Shown: piece after piece, positions 9,942 to 17,040 of the stretch
Layout of the letters: every line of letters starts with the position of its first letter
Numbering within the stretch: the first letter of the stretch is position 1
From: CAZKUR01 sp964556005
GTDB taxonomy: Bacteria; Bacteroidota; Ignavibacteria; Ignavibacteriales; Ignavibacteriaceae
Assembly: GCA_964556005.1 (NCBI GenBank)
Contig: CAZKUR010000031.1
Location: 1 to 43,050 of the forward strand
Length of the DNA stretch: 43,050 nucleotides
Direction: 5' to 3'
Translations under genes and position numbers: made by a program
The notes under the pieces: generated by a model
The model's input: only the letters and a program-made list of their open reading frames with translations
The model's database searches: none
Told to the model about the DNA's origin: nothing

Positions 9942-10382
9942 ATGAAAAAGCTTGGATTAGTAACAGTTGCCTTTGCGGTTTTGTTGTTATCTGTTTCCGC
10001 ATACGCAAACAAACCAGTAAAGTCCTCTCTCGAAATTGTTGACAATTTGATAGTTGGGCTTAATTCCGACAATTACGGTTTAAAAGTCAGTTCAGCTTAT
10101 GTCCTTGGTGAATTACTAGATCGTAATCTAGTTAAAAAAGATAAAGCAGCAGAAGCGATTATTCCTCTTTTGCGAATACTTCATGATGAACAAACTGAAA
10201 ATGCGAGAATTGTTGCAGCACTTGCATTATATAAAATTGGACATGGGATCGGAGTTTATAACCTGGGCGATGCCGCTTTGCAGGATGACAGCGAAAGAGT
10301 TCGAAAAATATGTGAAAATCTTTACTGCGATTTTCATATAAAGAACGGCAGCGCTTATTTCTGCCACTATCTGCATTATTGA
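9942..10382 (+). CDS. Small secreted HEAT-like repeat protein
   Basis: This protein has 146 residues. A signal peptide spans about residues 1-22 (cleavage near AYA-NKP). The mature part is helical, with two helix pairs resembling HEAT/PBS-lyase repeats: GLKVSSAYVLGELLD and NARIVAALALYKIG, each with the typical Ala/Leu spacing and a following acidic loop. The tail contains three Cys residues (CENLYC and FCHYLHY), which could form a disulphide or bind a metal; this is inference. The ribosome site AGGAGG lies 6 bases before the ATG. A clear intrinsic terminator follows at 10402. Probably a periplasmic protein-interaction module; no specific partner is visible. Confidence 0.75.
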   Translation: MKKLGLVTVAFAVLLLSVSAYANKPVKSSLEIVDNLIVGLNSDNYGLKVSSAYVLGELLDRNLVKKDKAAEAIIPLLRILHDEQTENARIVAALALYKIGHGIGVYNLGDAALQDDSERVRKICENLYCDFHIKNGSAYFCHYLHY

Positions 10383-10401
10383 AATTTAATTTAACCTATT
10401 G

Positions 10402-10431
10402 GGGAGCCAAAAATAAAGGCTCCCTTTTTTT
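10402..10431 (+). terminator. Intrinsic terminator
   Basis: GGGAGCC (10402-10408) pairs perfectly with GGCTCCC (10418-10424), followed by seven T. It ends the small HEAT-like gene at 9942-10382. Confidence 0.85.
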
Positions 10432-10505
10432 ATCCTTTTTTAATTCGATTCATTCCTTTTATTTGATTAGATTTTCGATGTAAAATTCCAGCGAAGAGGT
10501 AAGTA

Positions 10506-11300
10506 ATGTTACTTTTCTTACTTATTATTTTTTTCATCACTCTTGTAACAATTGTCATATTAATGACGAAGAATAAAAAAGAGATGGGTTCAAATATTTT
10601 ACAGAGACAAAAGCTGTCGACTCTGCTTGATAAAGAATTGAGCCATGAAAAAAAGGAGGAAGAAAAAGCAGAAGAGGAAGTAAAAAAAAGATATAGCTTT
10701 GAAGCTGAAGCAAAAGACGAATTTGAAATACTCAAACAGATGAAACAAAGAGAATATGAAAAATATCTTCTTCCGGGAATAAAAAAATATCAGAGTAAGG
10801 ATTTAAAAGGGGCCGGGGAAGAATTTACAAAACAAATAATGAATAGTTCGGTAATAGCCGAAGCTTATTACTGTAGGGGTTTACTTAGAAGTGTGATGAG
10901 AGAGTTTGACAGCGCGATAAAAGATTACGATGAGGCTCTTAATTATAAGCTGGAATTCAAAAGTGTTTTCTTCAACAGAGGGATTGCCAAACTGAATGTC
11001 AAAAATTTCAGCGGTGCGGCTGCTGATCTTGAAAATTTTATTTCAACAAATTCCCGGGATGCCGAAGCGCATTTTAACTTAGGCCTTGCGGAAAAAGGAC
11101 TTGGCAATAATTCAAAAGCAATGTCGGCTTTTAATAAGGCTGTTGAATTGAATTCCCGTCATGAAGCGGCTTATTTTGAAAGAGGGATAATCAAAAAAAG
11201 ACTCGGCGATGAAAAGGGCTTTTGTTCGGATATGAAGCTTGCTTTTAACAGCGGGTTTTTAGGCGCACATTATTATATAAAAAAATACTGCAAGGGATAA
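10506..11300 (+). CDS. Membrane-anchored TPR-repeat protein
   Basis: This protein has 264 residues. Residues 1-20 form one transmembrane helix (LLFLLIIFFITLVTIVIL). A highly charged coiled-coil-like segment follows (about 40-85, rich in Lys/Glu). From about residue 85 to the end there are four tetratricopeptide repeats, with signatures such as AEAYYCRGLLRSVMREFDSAI, FFNRGIAKLNVKNFSGAAADL, AHFNLGLAEKGLGNNSKAM and AYFERGIIKKRLGD. The C-terminal GFCSDMKLAFNSGF...YIKKYC variant, with its closing Cys residues, is common in Bacteroidota TPR proteins. TPRs are protein-binding scaffolds; no partner can be named. The ribosome site GAGGT is close to the ATG. It follows the terminator of the previous gene, so it has its own promoter. 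Confidence 0.8.
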   Translation: MLLFLLIIFFITLVTIVILMTKNKKEMGSNILQRQKLSTLLDKELSHEKKEEEKAEEEVKKRYSFEAEAKDEFEILKQMKQREYEKYLLPGIKKYQSKDLKGAGEEFTKQIMNSSVIAEAYYCRGLLRSVMREFDSAIKDYDEALNYKLEFKSVFFNRGIAKLNVKNFSGAAADLENFISTNSRDAEAHFNLGLAEKGLGNNSKAMSAFNKAVELNSRHEAAYFERGIIKKRLGDEKGFCSDMKLAFNSGFLGAHYYIKKYCKG

Positions 11301-11598
11301 AAAATTTTCTTCTTATGAGTTGTTAGTTTTTGCTATCGAAATTATTTACTTGCTAAAATAGATTTTGGTAAAACACAAACTATACGGATTACGCAGATTA
11401 GCACGAACACATAAAAATTCCCATCGCTTAGGTAATTTATCCGGGAAATAATGGAAGGATAGTCGAGTCTTCCATTTATCGTTCTAATTAAAGAACTGCA
11501 ATTAAAATATTTATATTCATAAAACCGGTAGATGAAATTTTCATTAAAAATTCATTTTTCTCCCATAACTTGTAATAAAAAAATATTTAGAGGCTATT

Positions 11599-11958
11599 AT
11601 GGATTTAATTATAATTGCGCTGGTTCTTGGCTCTTTATTCGGAATTCATGCATTATTTAAAATTTTTAATTTAAAACCTGTACCTGTTTTTTCGGCATTA
11701 ATTCATGGCTTGTTGGCTTTGCTGGGAATGGTGCTTCTCTTTGTACCACAGGGAAAATGGAGTCATGGGGCGGTATTCACTATAGGGCTGCTTTTATTAA
11801 TTGCTGCAACTATAACCGGCGTAGCACTGGAATTTATGAAGATTGAAAACTCAGCGGTTAAATCAAAAATTTATGCGGCGGTTCATACGGTGTTATCTGC
11901 AGCAGGATTAATTTTAATAATAGCTTATGTCGTTCACACTGGAAGCTGGGGAATGTAA
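11599..11958 (+). CDS. Four-helix membrane protein with intramembrane histidines, unknown
   Basis: This 119-residue protein consists almost entirely of four hydrophobic helices (about residues 1-20, 30-50, 56-80 and 90-115). I do not recognise the family. Histidines fall in or beside every helix: H17, H36, H56, H96 and H113. This arrangement recalls small b-type cytochromes or other haem/metal-binding membrane proteins, but no diagnostic motif is present and haem binding is only a hypothesis. It lies about 180 bases upstream of hemL on the same strand, without a visible terminator between them. The ATG is preceded by a weak GAGG site (AGAGGCTATT). Confidence 0.7.
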   Translation: MDLIIIALVLGSLFGIHALFKIFNLKPVPVFSALIHGLLALLGMVLLFVPQGKWSHGAVFTIGLLLLIAATITGVALEFMKIENSAVKSKIYAAVHTVLSAAGLILIIAYVVHTGSWGM

Positions 11959-12134
11959 AATCGAGATGAAGATTTTAAAAAAATAATTGCCGCGACATTA
12001 AAAACTTTTGCATCATTAATAATTTTACCTGCAAAAAAATCAGATTTAAATTGCATCGAGTAAACTTAAAACTATCTCCTTTTATTGTTAAATTTGGAGT
12101 CGTATTAAGTTATAGTATTGCTGTATAAATAATA

Positions 12135-13211
12135 ATGAAAAAAATGAAAACTGAAAAAAGTAAAATCCTTTTTGAGACCGCACAAAAATATATTCCGGGT
12201 GGAGTCAATTCACCTGTTAGAGCATTTAAATCAGTTGGTGGAACACCGTTGTTTATTACACATGGTGCCGGTTCGAAAATGTANNNNNNNNNNNNNNNNN
12301 NNNNNNNNNNNNNNNNNNNNNNNNNNNNNNNNNNNNNNNNNNNNNNNNNNNNNNNNNNNNNNNNNNNNNNNNNNNNNNNNNNNAAAGCGGGGTCCGGTGC
12401 ACTGACTCTTGGCGTTCCTACAAGTCCGGGTGTAACGAAAGGAAATGCAGCCGATACCTTACTTGCAGGTTATAATGATATCGATTCCGTAAAGAAATTA
12501 ATTAGAGAGAATAAAGATGAAATAGCTGCGGTAATTATTGAACCGGTGGCTGGCAATATGGGAGTTGTACCTGCATCCAAAGAATTTTTAACTGAGCTGC
12601 GGGAATTATGCAGCAATGAAAAAATAGTACTGATATTTGATGAAGTAATGACCGGCTTCAGACTTGCAAAAGGAGGAGCTCAGGAAATTTTAGGAATCAA
12701 ACCTGATTTGACAACTTTTGGAAAAATTATCGGCGGAGGCTTGCCTGTCGGAGCTTTCGGCGGCAAAAAGGAAATTATGGAAACAATTTCTCCAAGCGGG
12801 CCAGTTTACCAGGCAGGCACACTTAGCGGAAACCCCCTGGCAATGTCGGCAGGTTTTGCCGCATTAAACCATATCAAAGAAAATCCTTCCATTTACAAAA
12901 ACTTAGAGGAAAAATCGGCCATTCTTGAATCCGGATTTAAGGAAAACCTTAAAAAATTGAAGAAAAATTATGCTTTTAATAGAGTAGGTTCCATGATGTG
13001 CATGTTTTTTACCGAAGAAGATGTAGTTGATTTTAACTCGGCAATAAAATCCGATACACAGCTTTACGGTAAATATTTTCATAATATGCTTGAACGCGGA
13101 ATTTACTTAGCTCCCGCACAATTTGAAGCTGTTTTCGTTTCTTCTGCGCATACAAAAGAAGATTTGGAAAAGACAATAATTGCTCATTTTGAGTCAATTA
13201 AAGCATTATAA
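12135..13211 (+). CDS. hemL: Glutamate-1-semialdehyde 2,1-aminomutase (interrupted by assembly gap)
   Basis: This is a PLP-dependent enzyme that converts glutamate-1-semialdehyde to 5-aminolevulinate, the C5 route into haem and other tetrapyrroles, in the cytoplasm. The N-terminus (YIPGGVNSPVRAF) and the segment after the gap (KAGSGALTLG, IIEPVAGNMG, IFDEVMTGFR, TFGKIIGGGLPVGAFGG with the Schiff-base Lys, AGTLSGNPLAM) are all characteristic. A 100-N gap removes the middle of the N-terminal half, including the phosphate-binding SGTEA region and the YHGH region known from the family. Compared with E. coli HemL as I recall it, about 105-110 residues are missing, so the real gap is near 320 bases and the full protein near 430 residues. 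A second ATG at 12144 is an alternative start; neither has a good ribosome site. Confidence 0.96.
   Translation: MKKMKTEKSKILFETAQKYIPGGVNSPVRAFKSVGGTPLFITHGAGSKMXXXXXXXXXXXXXXXXXXXXXXXXXXXXXXXXXXKAGSGALTLGVPTSPGVTKGNAADTLLAGYNDIDSVKKLIRENKDEIAAVIIEPVAGNMGVVPASKEFLTELRELCSNEKIVLIFDEVMTGFRLAKGGAQEILGIKPDLTTFGKIIGGGLPVGAFGGKKEIMETISPSGPVYQAGTLSGNPLAMSAGFAALNHIKENPSIYKNLEEKSAILESGFKENLKKLKKNYAFNRVGSMMCMFFTEEDVVDFNSAIKSDTQLYGKYFHNMLERGIYLAPAQFEAVFVSSAHTKEDLEKTIIAHFESIKAL
12284..12383. other. Assembly gap (100 N) inside hemL, real size probably about 320 bases
   Basis: The run is exactly 100 N. The coding frame happens to match on both sides. Family length implies that roughly 107 codons are missing, so the placeholder is too short. 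Confidence 0.9.
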
Positions 13212-13551
13212 AGATTAAAAATTTTGCAATATTTTCTCCTTCATCTTGACACTGATAAATAAAAGTGTAATTTTCTATTAATAAAATTTTCGTTATTTAC
13301 ACTTATTAGATTTTCTCAAGGGAAGGGGAAAATCTTTAGCCCTGAAGCGGGGAAATACTATTTTTCCCGGATACCCGCATAATATTACAGTTTCCCTTTT
13401 TGTTGAAATAAATATTTAAGAAACTAAATCATCTTAACCGTTTTTCAATTATTAATAATTGTATAAATTTCAATTATGAGTACATCCTTATAAACGGTTA
13501 AAGGGCTTATTTTAGTTCATATTATTCACTCATTTCTCAGAGGAGGTGCTA
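13212..13551. other. Intergenic region with inverted repeats before the barrel/lipoprotein cluster
   Basis: No gene was seen. Structured elements are: TAACCGTTT (13435-13443) inverted as AAACGGTTA (13492-13500); a perfect 16-base palindrome CAATTATTAATAATTG at 13446-13461 nested between them; and AAGTGTAA / TTACACTT arms further upstream. A strong ribosome site AGAGGAGG lies at 13539-13546, just before the ATG at 13552. This is the probable control region of the cluster. Confidence 0.5.
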
Positions 13552-14187
13552 ATGAAAAAGGTCCTAACTATTACATCAATAACTTTATTGATTTCTTTAT
13601 TTTCAATTCAATCCAGCTTTGCACAAAGGTTTTTAATCGGGCCAAGAATAACCGGTAACCTAAATATATTTAATGCAAAGAATCTTGTAGGTACCTGGAA
13701 TGGGGTGGGTGTTGGAATCGGTGGAACCCTCGATCTTTCCTTCAACCAGCATATTGGTATAATGGTCAATTTAACTCCGTTTGATATGAAAAACTTTTCT
13801 AATTCTGTAACAAATAATAATACTACCACTGAAACATCGTGGACAATGTCATACGTGACCGTAGATCCAATGTTCAAAGCAGAATTCAGCGGTTTCTACC
13901 TTGTAGGCGGACCTTCGATAGCAATAAAAATAAATTCAAGCGGCGAAGAGACAAGATCTACACCTGGTCAAAATCCAACCGTTATACCATTAGGAATTCA
14001 AACAAACACGGTTGTTTTAGATTTAGCACTTGGAACAGGGTATAATTTTACATTATCACCTGGTTTATATCTTGGTACAGACTTCATGGCATATATTCCT
14101 ATAACGGATACTTACAATCTTATTAACACCAGCAACAGTATTTTTTCATTAAAGCTAGGCGTTTCTTTAAAGTTTAAAATAAATTAA
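13552..14187 (+). CDS. Outer-membrane beta-barrel protein, cluster copy 1
   Basis: This protein has 211 residues. A signal peptide spans 1-24 (cleavage after SSFAQ). The mature part alternates glycine and aromatic strand patterns (RFLIGPRITGNLNIF, GVGVGIGGTLDLSF, FYLVGGPSIAIKI, VLDLALGTGYNF) and ends in a strand KLGVSLKFKIN, as expected for a small OmpA/OmpW- or PorT-like barrel of about eight strands. The ATG at 13552 follows a perfect AGAGGAGG; an upstream in-frame GTG at 13546 overlaps that site and was rejected. The gene is translationally linked to lipoprotein A, with 10 bases to its ATG. From base 13615 to 14193 it is identical to copy 2 at 14958-15536, although the signal peptides differ. 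Function unknown; pore, scaffold or lipoprotein partner are all possible. Confidence 0.85.
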   Translation: MKKVLTITSITLLISLFSIQSSFAQRFLIGPRITGNLNIFNAKNLVGTWNGVGVGIGGTLDLSFNQHIGIMVNLTPFDMKNFSNSVTNNNTTTETSWTMSYVTVDPMFKAEFSGFYLVGGPSIAIKINSSGEETRSTPGQNPTVIPLGIQTNTVVLDLALGTGYNFTLSPGLYLGTDFMAYIPITDTYNLINTSNSIFSLKLGVSLKFKIN

Positions 14188-14193
14188 AGGAGG
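13615..14193 (+). repeat. 579-bp perfect direct repeat, copy 1
   Basis: By direct reading it is identical to 14958-15536. It begins at the end of the signal-peptide coding region (AGCTTTGCACAAAGG) and ends exactly after the ribosome site (AGGAGG) of the following lipoprotein gene. It covers the whole mature barrel, with no synonymous change between copies. Confidence 0.95.
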
Positions 14194-14197
14194 ATTT

Positions 14198-14629
14198 ATG
14201 AAAAAATTTTTATTTGTTTTAATATCTGTTTCATTTATTCTTTTCAATTACGGATGTAATAAAGATTCGGGTGGAGGCGGAACAGATCCTTTTGGGAGTG
14301 GAATAGACGGAGGTGGAACAGACGGAGGTACCGGAAATATAACATTTGAAATCCAATCCAAAGCAGGTCAGCAAGGCGGAACTGAATTTGACTTTAAGGC
14401 AAGTTCCAATTTTACAATAACAAGGATTGAAGTTTCAGAAACTACCGGTTCCGGCTACAGTGATCAAGGAGATTTTGACGGAACTACTGTGTTTGATGGC
14501 GGAACTTGGTACCAGTTGATTGAAATAGGCGGTGTTCAATCAAATATGCATTTTAAATTTCGATTTGTAGGGAAAACCTCGCCGGATAAAACGGATTTTG
14601 ATAAAACAGCGGAATATACTGTTCCGTAA
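14198..14629 (+). CDS. Glycine-tethered lipoprotein, A-type domain alone
   Basis: This protein has 143 residues. A lipoprotein signal spans residues 1-19 with lipobox NYG-C20. Residues 21-46 form a flexible glycine-rich tether (SGGGG, GGGTDGGTG). A single domain spans about 47-143, starting NITFEIQSKAGQQGGTEFDF and ending FDKTAEYTVP; the alternating hydrophobic pattern suggests a beta-sandwich. I do not recognise the family from elsewhere. The domain is clearly related to the first half of the protein at 16144. After the acylated Cys comes Asn-Lys-Asp, which loosely resembles the surface-export signals reported for Bacteroidota lipoproteins, so surface exposure is possible. It lies directly downstream of barrel copy 1 with its own AGGAGG site and is closed by the hairpin at 14652. 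Confidence 0.8.
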   Translation: MKKFLFVLISVSFILFNYGCNKDSGGGGTDPFGSGIDGGGTDGGTGNITFEIQSKAGQQGGTEFDFKASSNFTITRIEVSETTGSGYSDQGDFDGTTVFDGGTWYQLIEIGGVQSNMHFKFRFVGKTSPDKTDFDKTAEYTVP

Positions 14630-14651
14630 AAATTTACTCCCAATTTTAACA

Positions 14652-14700
14652 AAAGCTTGTGCAAAAAAGTTTCCCGATATTGCACAAGCTTTCTTATTTT
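14652..14700 (+). terminator. Terminator hairpin of lipoprotein A (conserved in the cluster)
   Basis: A perfect 13-base stem AAAGCTTGTGCAA / TTGCACAAGCTTT spans 14652-14692 and is followed by a T-rich run. The same stem recurs after the lipoprotein genes ending at 15982 and 16893. Confidence 0.85.
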
Positions 14701-14894
14701 AATGTTATTAGGTAAACTTTAAGACGATTTGTGGGTTGGGGGCAGATTCTTTTTTCAAATCTATATATTCTTTTTTAATCGATATAAAATAATTTCGACC
14801 CACTGAACCTTCCTGAAAGTTTTCTGCGCATGTAGTATGTAAAGAAAATTTAATTAATCAACCTATTCCTCAATTAAATTTAGGAAGTATATTT

Positions 14895-15530
14895 ATGAAA
14901 AAATATATATATGCGGCAGCGGCATGCTTAATTTTGATTTGTTCCTTTTCAACTCAGAGCTTTGCACAAAGGTTTTTAATCGGGCCAAGAATAACCGGTA
15001 ACCTAAATATATTTAATGCAAAGAATCTTGTAGGTACCTGGAATGGGGTGGGTGTTGGAATCGGTGGAACCCTCGATCTTTCCTTCAACCAGCATATTGG
15101 TATAATGGTCAATTTAACTCCGTTTGATATGAAAAACTTTTCTAATTCTGTAACAAATAATAATACTACCACTGAAACATCGTGGACAATGTCATACGTG
15201 ACCGTAGATCCAATGTTCAAAGCAGAATTCAGCGGTTTCTACCTTGTAGGCGGACCTTCGATAGCAATAAAAATAAATTCAAGCGGCGAAGAGACAAGAT
15301 CTACACCTGGTCAAAATCCAACCGTTATACCATTAGGAATTCAAACAAACACGGTTGTTTTAGATTTAGCACTTGGAACAGGGTATAATTTTACATTATC
15401 ACCTGGTTTATATCTTGGTACAGACTTCATGGCATATATTCCTATAACGGATACTTACAATCTTATTAACACCAGCAACAGTATTTTTTCATTAAAGCTA
15501 GGCGTTTCTTTAAAGTTTAAAATAAATTAA
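14895..15530 (+). CDS. Outer-membrane beta-barrel protein, cluster copy 2
   Basis: This protein has 211 residues and a mature sequence identical to copy 1 at 13552, but a different signal peptide (MKKYIYAAAACLILICSFSTQ against MKKVLTITSITLLISLFSIQ). The upstream region (14701-14894) is also unrelated to that of copy 1, so the two copies have separate promoters. The ribosome site is weaker (TAGGAAG). The downstream gene is lipoprotein B instead of A, again linked through an identical AGGAGG. Zero differences over 579 bases beside divergent flanks mean either recent gene conversion of the mature barrel or an assembly artefact. Its role is presumably the same as copy 1, with a different lipoprotein partner. 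Confidence 0.85.
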   Translation: MKKYIYAAAACLILICSFSTQSFAQRFLIGPRITGNLNIFNAKNLVGTWNGVGVGIGGTLDLSFNQHIGIMVNLTPFDMKNFSNSVTNNNTTTETSWTMSYVTVDPMFKAEFSGFYLVGGPSIAIKINSSGEETRSTPGQNPTVIPLGIQTNTVVLDLALGTGYNFTLSPGLYLGTDFMAYIPITDTYNLINTSNSIFSLKLGVSLKFKIN

Positions 15531-15536
15531 AGGAGG
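14958..15536 (+). repeat. 579-bp perfect direct repeat, copy 2
   Basis: The offset from copy 1 is constant at 1343 bases. The boundaries are sharp: the signal-peptide region before it and the base right after AGGAGG (T here, A in copy 1) both differ. Confidence 0.95.
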
Positions 15537-15541
15537 TACAT

Positions 15542-15982
15542 ATGAAAAAATTATTTTTAATGTTTATTCCAGCCATATTATTAATAATAGGCGGCTGCAG
15601 TAATAATAGTTCGGGCGGTAATCCTACGAATCCATTTACTGGCGGCGGAAATGGTGGCGGTGGTACTGGTGGCGGTACCGGCAATGTTACTTTTCAAGCT
15701 CAGGTTGGTGCTGATCAACAGAACAACCAGTATTTCGTATTCACTCCCGATCAAAGTGTGACTTTAGATTTGGTTGTTATAAATTGTGCCGCGTTAAATG
15801 TAAGTAATGAACAGGTGAATGGAGATGGTACTACTGTATATTCCAATAATTCTCCGATTCAGCTTGGTCCAATAAATGTTCAATTACAAACAGGCCAGCA
15901 GTGGACGTTTACAATTTCAGGTAAAATTGGAAGCGCAAACGGCCAGGCATATTCTTCAACAGTTAATTACCAGGTTCCTTAA
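15542..15982 (+). CDS. Glycine-tethered lipoprotein, B-type domain alone
   Basis: This protein has 146 residues. A lipoprotein signal spans 1-18 with lipobox IGG-C19. A Gly/Asn/Thr-rich tether covers about 20-47 (GGGNGGGGTGGG). A single beta-rich domain spans about 48-146, starting NVTFQAQVGADQQNN and ending SSTVNYQVP. This B domain matches the second half of the protein at 16144 (shared features: GDGTTV, QTGQQWTFTI, GKIGS, one central Cys in VINCAALNV). It is also a distant relative of the A domain, sharing the TFQ start, the GTT.Y/F motif and a closing Y..T..Y.V pattern. It lies 11 bases after barrel copy 2 with a strong AGGAGG site. A hairpin at 16010 closes the unit. Function unknown; probably surface or periplasm facing. 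Confidence 0.8.
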   Translation: MKKLFLMFIPAILLIIGGCSNNSSGGNPTNPFTGGGNGGGGTGGGTGNVTFQAQVGADQQNNQYFVFTPDQSVTLDLVVINCAALNVSNEQVNGDGTTVYSNNSPIQLGPINVQLQTGQQWTFTISGKIGSANGQAYSSTVNYQVP

Positions 15983-16009
15983 AATTTATATTCTTACTTT
16001 CTCTCTCAT

Positions 16010-16053
16010 AAAGCTTGTGCAATAATATTTTATCTCCTGCTGGCACAAGCTTT
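16010..16053 (+). terminator. Conserved hairpin after lipoprotein B
   Basis: The 11-base stem AAAGCTTGTGC (16010-16020) / GCACAAGCTTT (16043-16053) is the same stem as at 14652. It has a longer loop and only a short T run, so termination may be weaker. Confidence 0.65.
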
Positions 16054-16143
16054 AAGTGAATAAAGTTGTTCCGGAGTAATAATTCTATCTTCCAGAATTC
16101 AAATAATATTTAATGCTTTTTGTTCAATTAAAGGAGTGAGTAT

Positions 16144-16893
16144 ATGAAAATAAAATTCGCATTTTTACTTGCCGCTGTTTTTTTCTTTGTTGCTATTTCC
16201 GGATGCAGTAAAAAGAATAGCAACCCCGTAAGCAATAATAATGGCGGCGGAGCAATTGGTGGAATTGGCGGTACCGGAGGAGGAAGCAGCAATGTAACTT
16301 TTCAAATTCGATCCGAAGCCGGGCAAAACGGCGGAACTGAGTTTGATTTTAGCCCGAGCGAAAATCTAACGCTTTCGGAAATATTCGTAAATGAAACGAC
16401 TATCGGATTTAAGGATACCGTTCAAATTACCGGAACAACTGCTTATCAGAAAGGAACTTTTTATCCTATAAATGAATATACCGGTGTTCAAAACGGGATG
16501 CATTTTAAATTTGAATTTATCGGCAAGACTTCAGCCGATAATAAGTCTTTTGATGTAACTGCCGAATACACTGTTCAAAGCAGCACCAATAATAATCCAA
16601 CCTTTCAGGTGCAGCTCGTACAGGATCAGCAGCAGCAGCCGTACTTTGAATTTACCCCCGATACTTCTGTAACTGTTAATTTAATTACGGCTGATTGTGC
16701 AGATGCAAACGTGAATAATCAACAAATTCAGGGAGATGGTACGACCGTATTCTCTGCCACGGTTCCGTTTTATATCGGTCCGGTTACCGTTGCTTTACAA
16801 TCAGGTCAGCAATGGACTTTTACAATTACCGGCAAAATAGGCAGCACTACAGGACAAGACTATACTTCAACCGTTAATTTTACCATTCCTTAA
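16144..16893 (+). CDS. Two-domain glycine-tethered lipoprotein (A-type plus B-type fusion)
   Basis: This protein has 249 residues. A lipoprotein signal spans 1-20 with lipobox ISG-C21, followed by a tether of about 22-49 rich in Gly and Asn. An A-type domain covers about 50-148 (NVTFQIRSEAGQNGGTEFDF, GMHFKFEFIGKTS), then a short Ser/Thr/Asn linker (SSTNNN), then a B-type domain at about 152-249 (NPTFQVQLVQDQ, QGDGTTVF, SGQQWTFTITGKIGS) with the single Cys in TADCADANV. It therefore joins in one chain the two domains carried separately by the lipoproteins at 14198 and 15542. It has its own ribosome site (AAAGGAGTGAG) and no barrel gene directly upstream; a divergent barrel follows at 17041. 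The 3' flank (TTCTCTCTC then the hairpin) matches that of lipoprotein B. Confidence 0.82.
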   Translation: MKIKFAFLLAAVFFFVAISGCSKKNSNPVSNNNGGGAIGGIGGTGGGSSNVTFQIRSEAGQNGGTEFDFSPSENLTLSEIFVNETTIGFKDTVQITGTTAYQKGTFYPINEYTGVQNGMHFKFEFIGKTSADNKSFDVTAEYTVQSSTNNNPTFQVQLVQDQQQQPYFEFTPDTSVTVNLITADCADANVNNQQIQGDGTTVFSATVPFYIGPVTVALQSGQQWTFTITGKIGSTTGQDYTSTVNFTIP

Positions 16894-16925
16894 AGTTTAT
16901 CATTTATTACATTTCTCTCTCAAAT

Positions 16926-16968
16926 AAAGCTTGCGCAAAAAATTCTTTGGAATTACGCAAGCTTTTTT
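16926..16968 (+). terminator. Conserved terminator after the two-domain lipoprotein
   Basis: The stem AAAGCTTGCG (16926-16935) / CGCAAGCTTT (16956-16965) is followed by a T run. Relative to the other two hairpins, one T-A pair has become C-G on both arms, a compensatory change that supports selection for the RNA stem. Confidence 0.88.
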
Positions 16969-17040
16969 ATTATTACTTTTCATAAAATTTTGTAAATTTA
17001 ACCCTAATAAGCTAAATAATTTTCAATCTAATTTTAAACC

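Noticed and set aside
10430..10735. 101-codon minus-strand Ser/Phe-rich ORF
   Set aside because: It is antisense to the Lys/Glu-rich start of the TPR gene, a common artefact of such composition.
13546..13551. GTG start two codons upstream of barrel copy 1
   Set aside because: It overlaps the AGAGGAGG ribosome site, and the ATG at 13552 gives the same length as copy 2.
13608..15220. Identical minus-strand ORFs inside both barrel copies
   Set aside because: They are antisense shadows of the duplicated barrel genes; their identity only reflects the 579-bp repeat.
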